64,000 nucleotides of DNA. Origin: CAVZMO01 sp963776195. GTDB lineage: Bacteria; Nitrospirota; Thermodesulfovibrionia; Thermodesulfovibrionales; SM23-35. Shown here piece by piece: positions 52,783-61,580 of this stretch (position 1 is the first letter of the stretch; every line of letters begins with the position of its first letter). The stretch lies in contig CAVZMO010000051.1 in assembly GCA_963776195.1 (NCBI GenBank), forward strand, positions 8,534 to 72,533, given 5' to 3'. The translations under genes and the position numbers were made by a program. The notes under the pieces were generated by a model, which made no database searches, was not told the DNA's origin, and was given only the letters and a program-made list of their open reading frames with translations.

Positions 52783-54378
52783 ATGTCAGAAGATCCCGAG
52801 GCCCTGAAGAAAAAGATTAAGGCCCTGATAGTTTTCAGGGTCGTCTTTGTTACTCTTTTTTTCGGTCTGTCTTTCTTTTTCAGGGGATTCGAAAGGTTCC
52901 CTCTTGTCCATTCAACCTATTATCTTATCGGCTTTTTCTACTTGGCTACCATCATTTATTCCCTTTTGATCGAGAGAATCCGGAATCTCTTCGCCTTCGC
53001 CTACATACAATTAATACTCGACGTAATTTCGGAGATAATTCTCATTTATATAACCGGCGGTATTGAAAGCCTATTCTCCTTTACACTCATGCTTACCGTT
53101 ATAGCGTCGAGTATCGTGCTGAATAAGAGGGCAGGGTTCATCATAGCGACGGTAAGCAGTATTTTTTACGGGACGCTCATTAACCTCCAGTTGTATGGTT
53201 TCCTCAAGGTCGGCGGTGAAGGTGTCATGGCTGAGAAAGAGTATCTTTATAAGATATTCGTTCACGTCATATTTTTTTATCTCACCGCGTATCTCAGCGG
53301 TTATCTTTCATCGCGACTCGAAAAAACGGTTCAAAAACTTGAAGAGAAAGACCTTGACCTCAGGGACCTGGAGTTTTTTAACAGGGAAGTGATAGAGGGT
53401 ATGCCGAGTGGTCTTCTTACGACTGATATGTCCGGTAAGGTGCTGCTCTTTAACCCGGCTGCAGAAAGGATATTCGGTGTAAAAAGGGATTTTATTATCG
53501 GACAAAGGATAGATTCGGTCCTGTCTTTCTTTCCGTTCCCCTTTATCGAAGGACGCAGAGAGGAAATGATAACGATTGACGGGGCCCAGAAGAAAATCGG
53601 GCTTACTATCTCTCCTATGACGGGCGCAGCCGAAAACACAAAGGGCTTTATTGTGGTCTTCCAGGACCTCACGCAGATTAAACGTCTTGAGTTGGAAATA
53701 AAACAGAAAGAGAAATGGGCCGCCATCGGGGAACTCTCGTCAAATATCGCTCATGAGATCAGGAACCCCCTTGCCTCTCTGAAGGGTTCCATAGAGATGC
53801 TCAAAGAGGATTCCGTCCCCAAAAATTATAAAGAGAAACTCATGGAGATCGCGTTGAACGAAATGGATCGCCTGAACAGCGTTATAACCGATTTCCTCAC
53901 CTATTCCCGGCCCTCTCCACCGGAACTCAGGAAATTTGACCTTCACAGACTTCTTGAGGAGATATCCGAACTTCTGAAAAATGTGGCGAAGGAAAGAAAC
54001 CCTGTGGTCATACGGAAGAATTATTTTGATACCATTGAACTGTATGCGGACCCTCAAAAGATGCGGCAGGTATTCTGGAATCTCGGCATCAATGCGATCG
54101 AGGCAATGCCCGACGGAGGGGAACTTATTATATCCGCCAAGGATAGGGACGGATTTATGGAGATATCGTTTCAGGATTTCGGGACGGGTATTGATGAGAA
54201 AAATATCGAAAAGATCTTTTATCCCTTTTTCACCACAAAAGAACAAGGCACTGGTCTGGGGCTTGCGATAGCTTACCGTATAATCGAAGAACATAATGGC
54301 AGGATGAATGTGAAAAGCGGCCCTGGAATTGGTACTACCTTTGAGATTATACTACCTAAAGCAAATGGAAAAGCATAA
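52783..54378 (+). CDS. pilS: Sensor histidine kinase PilS-like
   Basis: 531 residues. Six N-terminal membrane segments (15-185), a PAS domain (about 200-310), HisKA with the phosphorylated His in IAHEIRNPLASLKGS near 331, and an ATPase domain with FQDFGTGIDEKN and GTGLGLAIAYRII. Partner of PilR; the pair usually tunes pilin transcription. ATG 52783 follows pilC by 5 nt. Confidence 0.94.
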   Translation: MSEDPEALKKKIKALIVFRVVFVTLFFGLSFFFRGFERFPLVHSTYYLIGFFYLATIIYSLLIERIRNLFAFAYIQLILDVISEIILIYITGGIESLFSFTLMLTVIASSIVLNKRAGFIIATVSSIFYGTLINLQLYGFLKVGGEGVMAEKEYLYKIFVHVIFFYLTAYLSGYLSSRLEKTVQKLEEKDLDLRDLEFFNREVIEGMPSGLLTTDMSGKVLLFNPAAERIFGVKRDFIIGQRIDSVLSFFPFPFIEGRREEMITIDGAQKKIGLTISPMTGAAENTKGFIVVFQDLTQIKRLELEIKQKEKWAAIGELSSNIAHEIRNPLASLKGSIEMLKEDSVPKNYKEKLMEIALNEMDRLNSVITDFLTYSRPSPPELRKFDLHRLLEEISELLKNVAKERNPVVIRKNYFDTIELYADPQKMRQVFWNLGINAIEAMPDGGELIISAKDRDGFMEISFQDFGTGIDEKNIEKIFYPFFTTKEQGTGLGLAIAYRIIEEHNGRMNVKSGPGIGTTFEIILPKANGKA

Positions 54379-55729
54379 AGGAAAGATTCTCATAGTCGAA
54401 GACGAAAAGAGCATGCGGGAAGTGTTGAAGATGCTTCTTGAAGGAGAGGGCCACGACGTGAGAATCGCTTCGGACGGGCTTGAAGGACTTTCATGCATAG
54501 AAAAAGATATCTTCGACCTTGTTATATCGGACATGAAGATGCCGAAAGCAGACGGGTTTGAAGTTCTGAAGAAGATAAAAGAAATATCTCCGGATACGAT
54601 CGTGATAATGATAACCGCCTTTGGAAATAGAGAAACCGCAACCGAGGCGAGAAAATTGGGGGCGTATGATTTCATCAGCAAACCCTTCAATATCGATGAG
54701 ATCCGTTTAATTGTAAAAAAGGCCATCGAGAAAAAAAGGGATACGGATGAACTTTCCCTCTTACGGCAGAAAGTGGAGACGATATACGCTGTCGAAAGTA
54801 TTATCGGTCAAAGCCCTAAGATGCAGGCGTTGTTCAAGCTTATCCCGAGGATCGCACAGAGCAACTCGAACGTCCTTATACTGGGGGAAAGCGGCTCCGG
54901 TAAAGAATTAGTCGCAGCAGCGCTGCATAACCTCAGCCATAGGAAGGAAAAAAATTTTGTGGCGATCAATTGTGCGGCCTTTCCGGAGGGACTGCTTGAA
55001 TCGGAACTCTTCGGACACATGAAGGGCGCTTTTACCGGCGCTATGTACAACAAACAGGGGCTCTTCGAGATCGCGCATGGCGGGAGTCTCCTGCTCGACG
55101 AAATAGGGGAGATGCCCCATAATCTTCAGGCAAAGTTGCTCAGGGTCCTTGAGAACGGAGTGTTTCGGCGCATCGGCGGAACGACGGATATAAAGGTAGA
55201 TGTGAGAATAATATCAGCGACGAATAAAGACTTGAAGGACGAGATTTCTGCCGGCAGATTCAGAGAGGATCTATATTATCGGTTGAATGTGGTCCCCATT
55301 AATATACCTCCTCTCAGGGAAAGGAAGGAGGATATACCATTACTTGTAGATCATTTCCTCAGGAAAACATCTCCCGATCCCAAAAGGATTTCGTCTGAAG
55401 CGATGAAGTTGTTGATGGATTTTCTATGGAAGGGAAATGTACGGGAACTGGAGAATATTATTGAACGCACTGCACTCCTTACGGACAAAGAAGAGATTAC
55501 TCCAGCGGATCTTCCCCCCGAAATTAACGGATACAGAAGGGATATGAGATCTTTTCCCGATTTGACGGATGAAGGTATCGACATCGACGAGATTATCGGG
55601 GATCTTGAAAAGAAATATCTCCTTAAAGCCCTCGAAAAGAGTCACGGAGTAAAAACGGAAGCGGCGAAGCTCCTCAATCTGTCTTTCCGGTCGTTCCGGC
55701 ACAGATTGCACAAATACGGGATAAGTTAA
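54365..55729 (+). CDS. pilR: Sigma-54 response regulator PilR-like
   Basis: 454 residues from ATG 54365 (MEKHKGKILIVEDE), overlapping pilS by 14 nt. REC domain with Asp in ISDMKMPKADG; AAA+ with GESGSGKE and GAFTGA loops for sigma-54 contact; Fis-type HTH at the end (KTEAAKLLNLSFRSFRHRL). Activates sigma-54 promoters, usually pilA. Confidence 0.96.
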   Translation: MEKHKGKILIVEDEKSMREVLKMLLEGEGHDVRIASDGLEGLSCIEKDIFDLVISDMKMPKADGFEVLKKIKEISPDTIVIMITAFGNRETATEARKLGAYDFISKPFNIDEIRLIVKKAIEKKRDTDELSLLRQKVETIYAVESIIGQSPKMQALFKLIPRIAQSNSNVLILGESGSGKELVAAALHNLSHRKEKNFVAINCAAFPEGLLESELFGHMKGAFTGAMYNKQGLFEIAHGGSLLLDEIGEMPHNLQAKLLRVLENGVFRRIGGTTDIKVDVRIISATNKDLKDEISAGRFREDLYYRLNVVPINIPPLRERKEDIPLLVDHFLRKTSPDPKRISSEAMKLLMDFLWKGNVRELENIIERTALLTDKEEITPADLPPEINGYRRDMRSFPDLTDEGIDIDEIIGDLEKKYLLKALEKSHGVKTEAAKLLNLSFRSFRHRLHKYGIS

Positions 55730-55970
55730 GTATTTCGGAAAATGCCTGAGCCCTGTGCGGCTCCAGCGGATAAAACACGTAACAGGAGAAGTCTTCGAAA
55801 ACCTCTTCCGCGCCTGCCGGCTGCCTATATAGTTGTGACGTCGATTACATACTTTCGCAAAATGTGCGCGTACAATAAGAGGATAAGAGAGCCTGACAAA
55901 CAGAACCATCAAAATTTGAGATATATTTTTAGGGACCGAAACGAATTTTTACAATGAGGGAGATACCATG

Positions 55971-56159
55971 AAATCCGTCAAATATTGGAAAATGGCGACA
56001 AAGGAGCTATCGCTAACGGAACAGATGTTTTTTAGAGATGCCATTAAGACGTTGCTGGCGTGGCAAGCACTAAAGGAAGAATACCTGGAACTCGATCTAA
56101 TCATGAGAATATTAGAGTCTGAGATTCCGCGAAATATGCCGGAAACCATAGCTGCGTGA
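55971..56159 (+). CDS. Small hypothetical protein
   Basis: About 62 residues beginning KSVKYWKMATKELSLTEQM near 55971. Its likely ATG is at 55968 with GAGGGAGA 5 nt upstream. Helical, charged, no signal or known domain. It lies between pilR and the leftward fdhD. Modest confidence. Confidence 0.5.
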   Translation, partial: KSVKYWKMATKELSLTEQMFFRDAIKTLLAWQALKEEYLELDLIMRILESEIPRNMPETIAA

Positions 56160-56198
56160 TTGCCGGCAATGACAACCTCGCATTCATGATGTCAGATT

Positions 56199-57038
56199 TC
56201 AAATGACAATCCTCTGCGTGTTCGTGTAAATATTCATTCGTTGTCCTCTCACAAAACCCACGAGAGTCACCCCGCTCGCCTCTGATATTTTTATCGCAAG
56301 GTCTGTGGGAGCCGTTCTGCTGGCCACTATCGGGATACCCCACCTTGAGCATTTTGACGCGATCTCCGACGAGAGCCTGCCGCTCACCAACATTAATTTC
56401 CCGGCGAAGGGTATCTCTTCAAGAATGCAATGCCCTATCACTTTATCAACGGCATTGTGTCTGCCTATGTCCTCCGCAAAGACGAGTATCTTTTCGCCGT
56501 CCGAGAGCGCCGCGCTATGGATACATCCCGTCAGCCTGTAGAGTTCACCTCTCTGTTGAAATTCTTTGAAGATATTCTCGATTACCGCTGCCCTCAAAGA
56601 AAAACCGTCAGTTATTTTTTTGAAATCTTTCTTCCCGTCGAAGGTAAGTCCGCCGACACATCCTGAGGTGACCGTAAACCCTTCTGTTCTAACCTCTCCG
56701 CGGGCGGGGATGTCAGCCGTGATGTCTTCTTCTCCGTATTTTATGACGATCTCATCAAAACAAAAATTCCCGGTTATTATTCCTTCTGTTAAAAAAAACC
56801 CCACTATCAATTCCCGCAGCATCGAAGGCGTGCAATAGAGACCTAAAACCTCTTTGCCATTCACGGAGACCTTGAGCTTTTTTTCCACAGCAACAAAGTC
56901 TTCCGCTTCTTCTGAAAATCCGCCCTGTTTTTTCAGTATTTTCCTTGTTACAAAGGCATCCAATTTATCTTTCTCTCTCCCCCGCCACGCGGGACCGATA
57001 GACGCGGCTGACATAACTTGGGCTCGATATTCGCACAA
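56199..57038 (-). CDS. fdhD: Formate dehydrogenase accessory sulfurtransferase FdhD
   Basis: 279 residues. Signature FAEDIGRHNAVDKVIGH and SGRLSSEIASKCSRWGIPIVASRTAPTDLA. FdhD delivers sulfur to the molybdenum/tungsten cofactor of formate dehydrogenase. The cysteine loop reads TSGCVGG, with one Cys rather than the CxxC of E. coli. No formate dehydrogenase gene lies in the window. Confidence 0.93.
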   Translation of the reverse strand: MCEYRAQVMSAASIGPAWRGREKDKLDAFVTRKILKKQGGFSEEAEDFVAVEKKLKVSVNGKEVLGLYCTPSMLRELIVGFFLTEGIITGNFCFDEIVIKYGEEDITADIPARGEVRTEGFTVTSGCVGGLTFDGKKDFKKITDGFSLRAAVIENIFKEFQQRGELYRLTGCIHSAALSDGEKILVFAEDIGRHNAVDKVIGHCILEEIPFAGKLMLVSGRLSSEIASKCSRWGIPIVASRTAPTDLAIKISEASGVTLVGFVRGQRMNIYTNTQRIVI

Positions 57039-57042
57039 GGTA

Positions 57043-57072
57043 ATTATACTGTTAACGATAATTAATTCACAA
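57043..57072 (-). promoter_or_regulatory. Promoter of fdhD
   Basis: On the minus strand TTGTGA (57072-57067), 18-bp spacer, TATAAT (57048-57043), within the 102-bp divergent gap to the nuclease gene. The -10 ends 4 bp before the assigned ATG at 57038, so either the fdhD start lies further in or the transcript is leaderless. Confidence 0.5.
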
Positions 57073-57140
57073 ATGACCGAACGGGTGGGTCAGGAGAAAA
57101 ACCGGAGCAAGAAATTCAATCGGAAGGTTTATAATAAAGC

Positions 57141-57701
57141 ATGAACAAAAAGAGAACAAAACTCGCGGGTGTGAATCTTATCTCCGTAATTATTTTTATC
57201 CTGGCAACCGGTTTTTACTTAATCAACGAAAAATACGATGTTCTCGGGTCTCAGAAGGATAAAGGATTTGTTGCCGTGATCACGGTCCACGATGGTGACA
57301 CCGTCAGTGTGATTATCGATAAGAAACGAGAGAAGGTGAGGCTTATCGGCATAGACGCCCCTGAGATCGGACAAAAACCATGGGGGGAGGAGGCGAGAAA
57401 TTTCCTCGAAGGCCTCTTGAAATCCTCGGATTGGAAGGTGAGACTCGAATATGATGTCGATCGGAGGGACAAATATGGCCGCATTCTTGCGTACCTCTGG
57501 ACCGCCGACGGCAAGATGATCAATCTCCTGATGGCAAAAAACGGATACGCAATGCTTTTTACCTTTCCCCCCAATATCAAGTATGTAAATGAATTGCGGG
57601 CTGCGCAGCAAGAGGCGAGTAATAAAAGAGCAGGTATCTGGAGGGAAAAGGGACTAAAGGAGAGGCCGGAAGATTATCGAAGAGCTCATCCGAGATTGTG
57701 A
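57141..57701 (+). CDS. Membrane-anchored thermonuclease-family protein
   Basis: 186 residues; N-terminal membrane anchor (about 13-31) then a staphylococcal-nuclease domain. Motif VRLIGIDAPEIG with catalytic Arg/Asp, Glu in WGEEARNFLEGL, and Arg in DRRDKYGRILAYLW. Probably extracytoplasmic nuclease. GGAAGG is upstream. Confidence 0.9.
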   Translation: MNKKRTKLAGVNLISVIIFILATGFYLINEKYDVLGSQKDKGFVAVITVHDGDTVSVIIDKKREKVRLIGIDAPEIGQKPWGEEARNFLEGLLKSSDWKVRLEYDVDRRDKYGRILAYLWTADGKMINLLMAKNGYAMLFTFPPNIKYVNELRAAQQEASNKRAGIWREKGLKERPEDYRRAHPRL

Positions 57702-58027
57702 GGTCGGATGTCGATAGCGGTGTAAAAGATGGAACTCGTCCCGTCAGACACTGAGAGATAAAGTCTCACCTACTCACAGAATACCTCACCAGAGCGCATC
57801 TTAACCATGCTGCGGGCTTTAAGCAGTAATTGAGATTGAGCACATGCTCAGATAATATCGGTCATCTGTACCGGTACGATACAAAAGTCAATAGGCAAGT
57901 CTGACCCGCAAAGGCCGCACCGCATTGAAGGAAATGTCGAACCTTTTATTCCTCTGATAAGAGCCGGTGAGACTTTGCATGTCGGGTAAGGGACGGGATT
58001 TGGATTGGGGAAATACGAGGTTAAAAC
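57702..58027. other. Intergenic stretch with no recognised feature
   Basis: Neither strand holds an open frame above about 40 residues with a start and ribosome site. I see no hairpin with T-tract. Confidence 0.4.
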
Positions 58028-58288
58028 TCAATAAACATGTTTTCTATGTTTTACCGTGAGGATGTAGACAATATGTTTTGCAGTGTCAAATTCATAAACA
58101 ATGCGATAATTACCGACTCTCAGAGAGAACTCTCCTTTATGATTGCCGACGAGTTGTTTTCCGCTCCTTGGGTTTTCAGAAAGAGATTCGATTTTAGAAA
58201 GGATTCTCATAAAGAGCTTCCGGTCGGATTTATGGAGAGACTCAAGATCGGATTCAGCCTCCTTCGCAAGCTCGATATGGTAGGTCAT
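58028..58288 (-). CDS. RelE/ParE-family toxin
   Basis: 86 residues with the RelE pattern: NPRSGKQL, FSLRVGNYRIVYEFD and VKHRKHVY. Predicted ribosome-dependent mRNA interferase. It overlaps the antitoxin by 4 nt (ATGA), the normal order antitoxin-toxin. Confidence 0.92.
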   Translation of the reverse strand: MTYHIELAKEAESDLESLHKSDRKLFMRILSKIESLSENPRSGKQLVGNHKGEFSLRVGNYRIVYEFDTAKHIVYILTVKHRKHVY

Positions 58289-58557
58289 CTAAGCTTGAGC
58301 CGTGCCTTAAAATCCTTGAGGGAAACCGTTTTGCCTTTTCTGACCTGTTCTTTTGCCCTTGCTATGGCCTCTTTCTCTTCCTTGTGGGAAAGAATGTCGA
58401 GCGTTTCCAGGAGACCTTCGAATTCATCCGAACTCAGAATGACGGCTTTTTCAACTCCGTTTTTTGTGATCGCAAACCGGTCGTATTTTTCATCGACATC
58501 TTTTACGATTGCAGAGAGGCTTTTCTTGGCCTCTGCAAGGGGAATGGTCTTTGTCAT
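58285..58557 (-). CDS. Phd/YefM-type antitoxin
   Basis: 90 residues from ATG 58557 (MTKTIPLAEAKKSLSAIVK), with AAAGGAG 8 nt upstream. An upstream start would include 8 more residues. Phd/YefM N-terminus binds DNA and the C-terminal helix neutralises the toxin. A perfect 16-bp palindrome lies just upstream. Confidence 0.92.
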   Translation of the reverse strand: MTKTIPLAEAKKSLSAIVKDVDEKYDRFAITKNGVEKAVILSSDEFEGLLETLDILSHKEEKEAIARAKEQVRKGKTVSLKDFKARLKLR

Positions 58558-58584
58558 GTTGCCGCTCCTTTCGAATTTCACATT

Positions 58585-58621
58585 GACTATAATTATAGTC
58601 TATTTATTCTATGACAATCAA
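58585..58621 (-). promoter_or_regulatory. Toxin-antitoxin promoter with palindromic operator
   Basis: GACTATAATTATAGTC (58585-58600) is a perfect palindrome containing the -10 (58597-58592). TTGATT at 58621-58616 provides the -35 with an 18-bp spacer. Autoregulation by the antitoxin is expected. Confidence 0.75.
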
Positions 58622-58696
58622 CTGGGGAAAAGGACAATAAATTATGCGTGATTCTTTCTTTCCAAAGGACAAAAGGCCAAATGTCAAAGATTCAAC

Positions 58697-60302
58697 AGGC
58701 TGTTGAAAAACTAACCTCCAACAAGGATCTCCCTGTCATAAAACTGTGTTTTCCCTGCATCCCTGAAAAAATTTCTGAACATGGCAACAAATGTTTCGGA
58801 TAAAAAGTGGGAAAGTCGTACCCTTACCGAAACGGCTCCTCTTTCAGGGCCTCTTCTGAAGAGCATTTTTATCATCCTCTTAATATTCTGAGCTGTGGCT
58901 GTCATTAAAACCTGTTCCTTAACAAACTTAGTCCTCCGGAATTTTGCTTGTCGGAGTCCCATGAACTCTTTTGCCTCTCCAAAAAGTTCCTCAATCTTCT
59001 TTCTCATCCGTTGTGAGATACGGTACTCTGTTGTCTTGTTTAATTGCCTCGCTTTCTCAATGGAATCTTCGTAGATGTGATAACTGAGTGACCTGGACGT
59101 GTCTTTTGTACATTCTGCTTTCTTCAGACAAATTGAACAATCCTTTTTGCGCGCCCTGTATACATGTTGCCTGCTGTGCTTGTGTATGCCCCAGTATTTC
59201 AGCGCTTTCCCCTCAGGACAGATAAAGACGTCTTTCTGCTTATCGTGGTGAAAGTCTTTAATCGTATATATCCCAACTCCGTTATGTCTTCTATAATCTA
59301 CTATCGGTATGTGCGGCTGTATTTTTTCGGTACCAAGATTATGTATGAACTCCCCCGCTGCATATCCTTTATCCGCTCCTAAGCTTTCCGGTTTTATTTT
59401 GTATGTCCACTTTATCCTCTGTATCTGTTGAAGCGCCTTCTCACAGTCTGTCCTTTTATCAGGTCGTCCGACATCTGCCCCTAAGATTATCCTGCTTTTA
59501 TTATCCATAACATAGGTCGCAGCATGATACAGATCCGTTGTCGCTCTGAATGACTTCCTGCCCAGTCTCGCATCTGGATCGGTTTTTGACCTATAAGTGG
59601 CATTGTTGATCTTCTTTCCCCTGTGTGGATAGTCTTCTCCCGGTTCCCATGGCTTCTCTGCTGCCCCGTCTTCAACTGGGTTTTCTTTTTCGAGCGTATC
59701 TATGTATTCTCTGGAATTCATGTCTACGACTATCGGCTCCAGGCTCTTAAATGATGCATTGGCCTTTATGTAAGTGCTGTCGACTGTCAAGTGTTTTCCT
59801 GTCAGAAGTCCTTTGGCTATGCACTGGTTAATGATCTCGTCGAATACCCTCTGAAATACATCGCTTTCAGAAAACCTCTCATGCCTGTTTTTTGAGAATG
59901 TGGAATGATCCGGTACTTTGTCTTCAAGATTCAGCCCTACAAACCACCGGTAGCCGATATGCATTTTTACTTCTTCGCACAAACGGCGCTCTGATGTGAT
60001 CCCATAGAGATACCCGATGAGAAGCATCCGAAGAAGTATCTCCGGATCAACTGACGGACGCCCGGTATGACTGTAGAGATGTTTGACTTTCGCTCGTATG
60101 AAACCGAGATCGATATGTTTGTCTACCAGGCGCAATAGATGATTTTCAGGAATCATCTCCTCCATGCGCACATAGTAAAACATCGGTTCTTTCCTCTGGC
60201 TCTCTCCTAACAATTGCCACCTCCTCACATCAGAAGTTGCAATAGTCTATCACTTTCTCAAATGACTTTGAACTGTTTTCTGTAAGAGTTTTTCAACAGC
60301 CT
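58697..60302 (-). mobile_element. IS1182-family insertion sequence
   Basis: 16-bp inverted repeats AGGCTGTTGAAAAACT (58697-58712) and complement (60287-60302) flank a single transposase. Just outside, AAATGTCAA (58679-58687) and TTGACATTT (60311-60319) are also complementary, so the element sits in a larger inverted repeat. No clear target duplication. Confidence 0.9.
58711..60228 (-). CDS. IS1182-family transposase
   Basis: 505 residues. N-terminal VPDHSTFSKNRHERF region and a DDE set: LTVDSTYIKANAS, SLGADKGYAAGEF and KKIEELFGEAKE. CLKKAEC and related cysteines suggest a zinc module. Intact, so possibly active. Confidence 0.95.
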   Translation of the reverse strand: MRRWQLLGESQRKEPMFYYVRMEEMIPENHLLRLVDKHIDLGFIRAKVKHLYSHTGRPSVDPEILLRMLLIGYLYGITSERRLCEEVKMHIGYRWFVGLNLEDKVPDHSTFSKNRHERFSESDVFQRVFDEIINQCIAKGLLTGKHLTVDSTYIKANASFKSLEPIVVDMNSREYIDTLEKENPVEDGAAEKPWEPGEDYPHRGKKINNATYRSKTDPDARLGRKSFRATTDLYHAATYVMDNKSRIILGADVGRPDKRTDCEKALQQIQRIKWTYKIKPESLGADKGYAAGEFIHNLGTEKIQPHIPIVDYRRHNGVGIYTIKDFHHDKQKDVFICPEGKALKYWGIHKHSRQHVYRARKKDCSICLKKAECTKDTSRSLSYHIYEDSIEKARQLNKTTEYRISQRMRKKIEELFGEAKEFMGLRQAKFRRTKFVKEQVLMTATAQNIKRMIKMLFRRGPERGAVSVRVRLSHFLSETFVAMFRNFFRDAGKTQFYDREILVGG

Positions 60303-60546
60303 CTTGTTTCTTGACATTTACAGGGCCTGGCGGCAAATCGATGTTTGTAACAAACATATTTGGCAAGATGTCTCCGGTGAGGGTTATCAGGTGATCATAG
60401 CGCGGAAAGACGCCTCACAGTAATCGAAGGTCCAGGGCAGCTTGTTCATTCTGAGGAGTGCAACTTGGAAAGTTGCAGTGAGGTACCGCTTACCAGAACG
60501 TTTACATCGACTTGACCCCTCCATTTGCCAGAACGAAAGCACTCCT
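60303..60546. other. Gap between IS and GT32 gene
   Basis: Contains a small hairpin TGCAACTT-GGA-AAGTTGCA (60459-60477) with no T-tract. A rightward open frame ending at about 60422 could be a remnant but has no start of its own. Confidence 0.3.
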
Positions 60547-61386
60547 TTATGTATGTTGCATAGTATTCAAGAATCTCCAATTCCTCTCATCATTTCGATA
60601 ACTCAAAGACCACCGGCAGACAGAGGTATACTCCCAGGTTGGCAGAATCAGGAAGTCCCATTCTTTGCACGCCTTCTTGATGCTGATTGCATGGTTTACC
60701 AAACTGGCGGATAGGTTCCCAGGACCTGTGGTCGATTGAATTTCTGGCCTCTCAGTACGTTGTAGGAGAATACGAGTGGACCGCTCAAGGGCCGATCTTA
60801 TTAGTTCGTGACCTGGCGGCCCCATAATCGGATTATTGTTCACGTAGAAAATTCGACTCGAAGGGTAAGTGGTATCTCTCAGAAATATTTCAGGTTTTAC
60901 CATTTCGTCGGTTGCAGTGTCATAGCAGAGAGGCTGTATTTTGAGCTTGTTGTCACTGAAGAAAGTTTCACAACAAGTACCCTGATATACCTCGTCGGCA
61001 TCTACATAAAAACCGCCGCACCTAAGAATGTAGCAAAGTCGAAAGTAATCACAGCGCATTGCCGGATGGTAACAGAAGTCAAACGCCTCGACATGCTTTC
61101 TGGAAAAGTGTTTACTTATGAACAATCTGGCACGTTCGTCATCAAATATGCGACGCCTGAAACCATGGTTCCGAAGGGATTCCCAGCTGTTGAGGCACTC
61201 CTGAACGTCATCGGGTATGTGTTTGAGATCGTGCCAGTATTGGACTAGTACTCTTGGTATTGGCTTCCCTCTAATTTGACCCGACCGCGGTGGGGGAGAT
61301 GGTTGATGAAGGAGCCATTGAATAAATCTAGACCGAAACTGGTGGTCGTTTGCAGAGCCCGAAAGGTCAGGAGGAGGAATTGTCAT
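60547..61386 (-). CDS. GT32-like glycosyltransferase
   Basis: 279 residues. Gly_transf_sug-type: PRVLVQYWHD near 44-53 and RCGGFYVDADEVYQG, with the DxD of the donor-binding site near 130. Likely adds a sugar to a surface polysaccharide. Start ATG overlaps an upstream stop (ATGA). Confidence 0.8.
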   Translation of the reverse strand: MTIPPPDLSGSANDHQFRSRFIQWLLHQPSPPPRSGQIRGKPIPRVLVQYWHDLKHIPDDVQECLNSWESLRNHGFRRRIFDDERARLFISKHFSRKHVEAFDFCYHPAMRCDYFRLCYILRCGGFYVDADEVYQGTCCETFFSDNKLKIQPLCYDTATDEMVKPEIFLRDTTYPSSRIFYVNNNPIMGPPGHELIRSALERSTRILLQRTERPEIQSTTGPGNLSASLVNHAISIKKACKEWDFLILPTWEYTSVCRWSLSYRNDERNWRFLNTMQHT

Positions 61387-61580
61387 GTGGCGGTCAGTAC
61401 CTCAAAGATCTCAGGTTCGAATCCCATCGCCATTATCTGAGATTCCAAGGCTGAGTGAAAAACACTCGCAAATCCAAGGCGCTTATCGACCAATGTATTT
61501 GCAGAAGATGAACCGGACCAGTCCTGCCAGTGGGGCATCCCGCCTGATCTGCCGACCATCGACCAACCTTCAGCGCTCAT
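61383..61580 (-). CDS. Candidate 65-residue ORF coupled to glycan genes
   Basis: ATGA overlaps at both ends: its ATG with the upstream fusion gene stop and its TGA with the GT32 ATG. Residues show no domain (MSAEGWSMVGRSGGMPHWQD...). Could be a small accessory protein or a spacer frame. Confidence 0.35.
   Translation of the reverse strand: MSAEGWSMVGRSGGMPHWQDWSGSSSANTLVDKRLGFASVFHSALESQIMAMGFEPEIFEVLTAT

Noticed and set aside
60303..60422. Gene remnant reading rightward out of the IS
   Set aside because: An open frame of about 37 codons exists but has no start, ribosome site or recognisable family.
61411..61425. TTCGAATCCC stretch resembling a tRNA T-loop
   Set aside because: The flanking bases do not pair as a T-stem and there is no acceptor or anticodon arm; it lies within coding frames.
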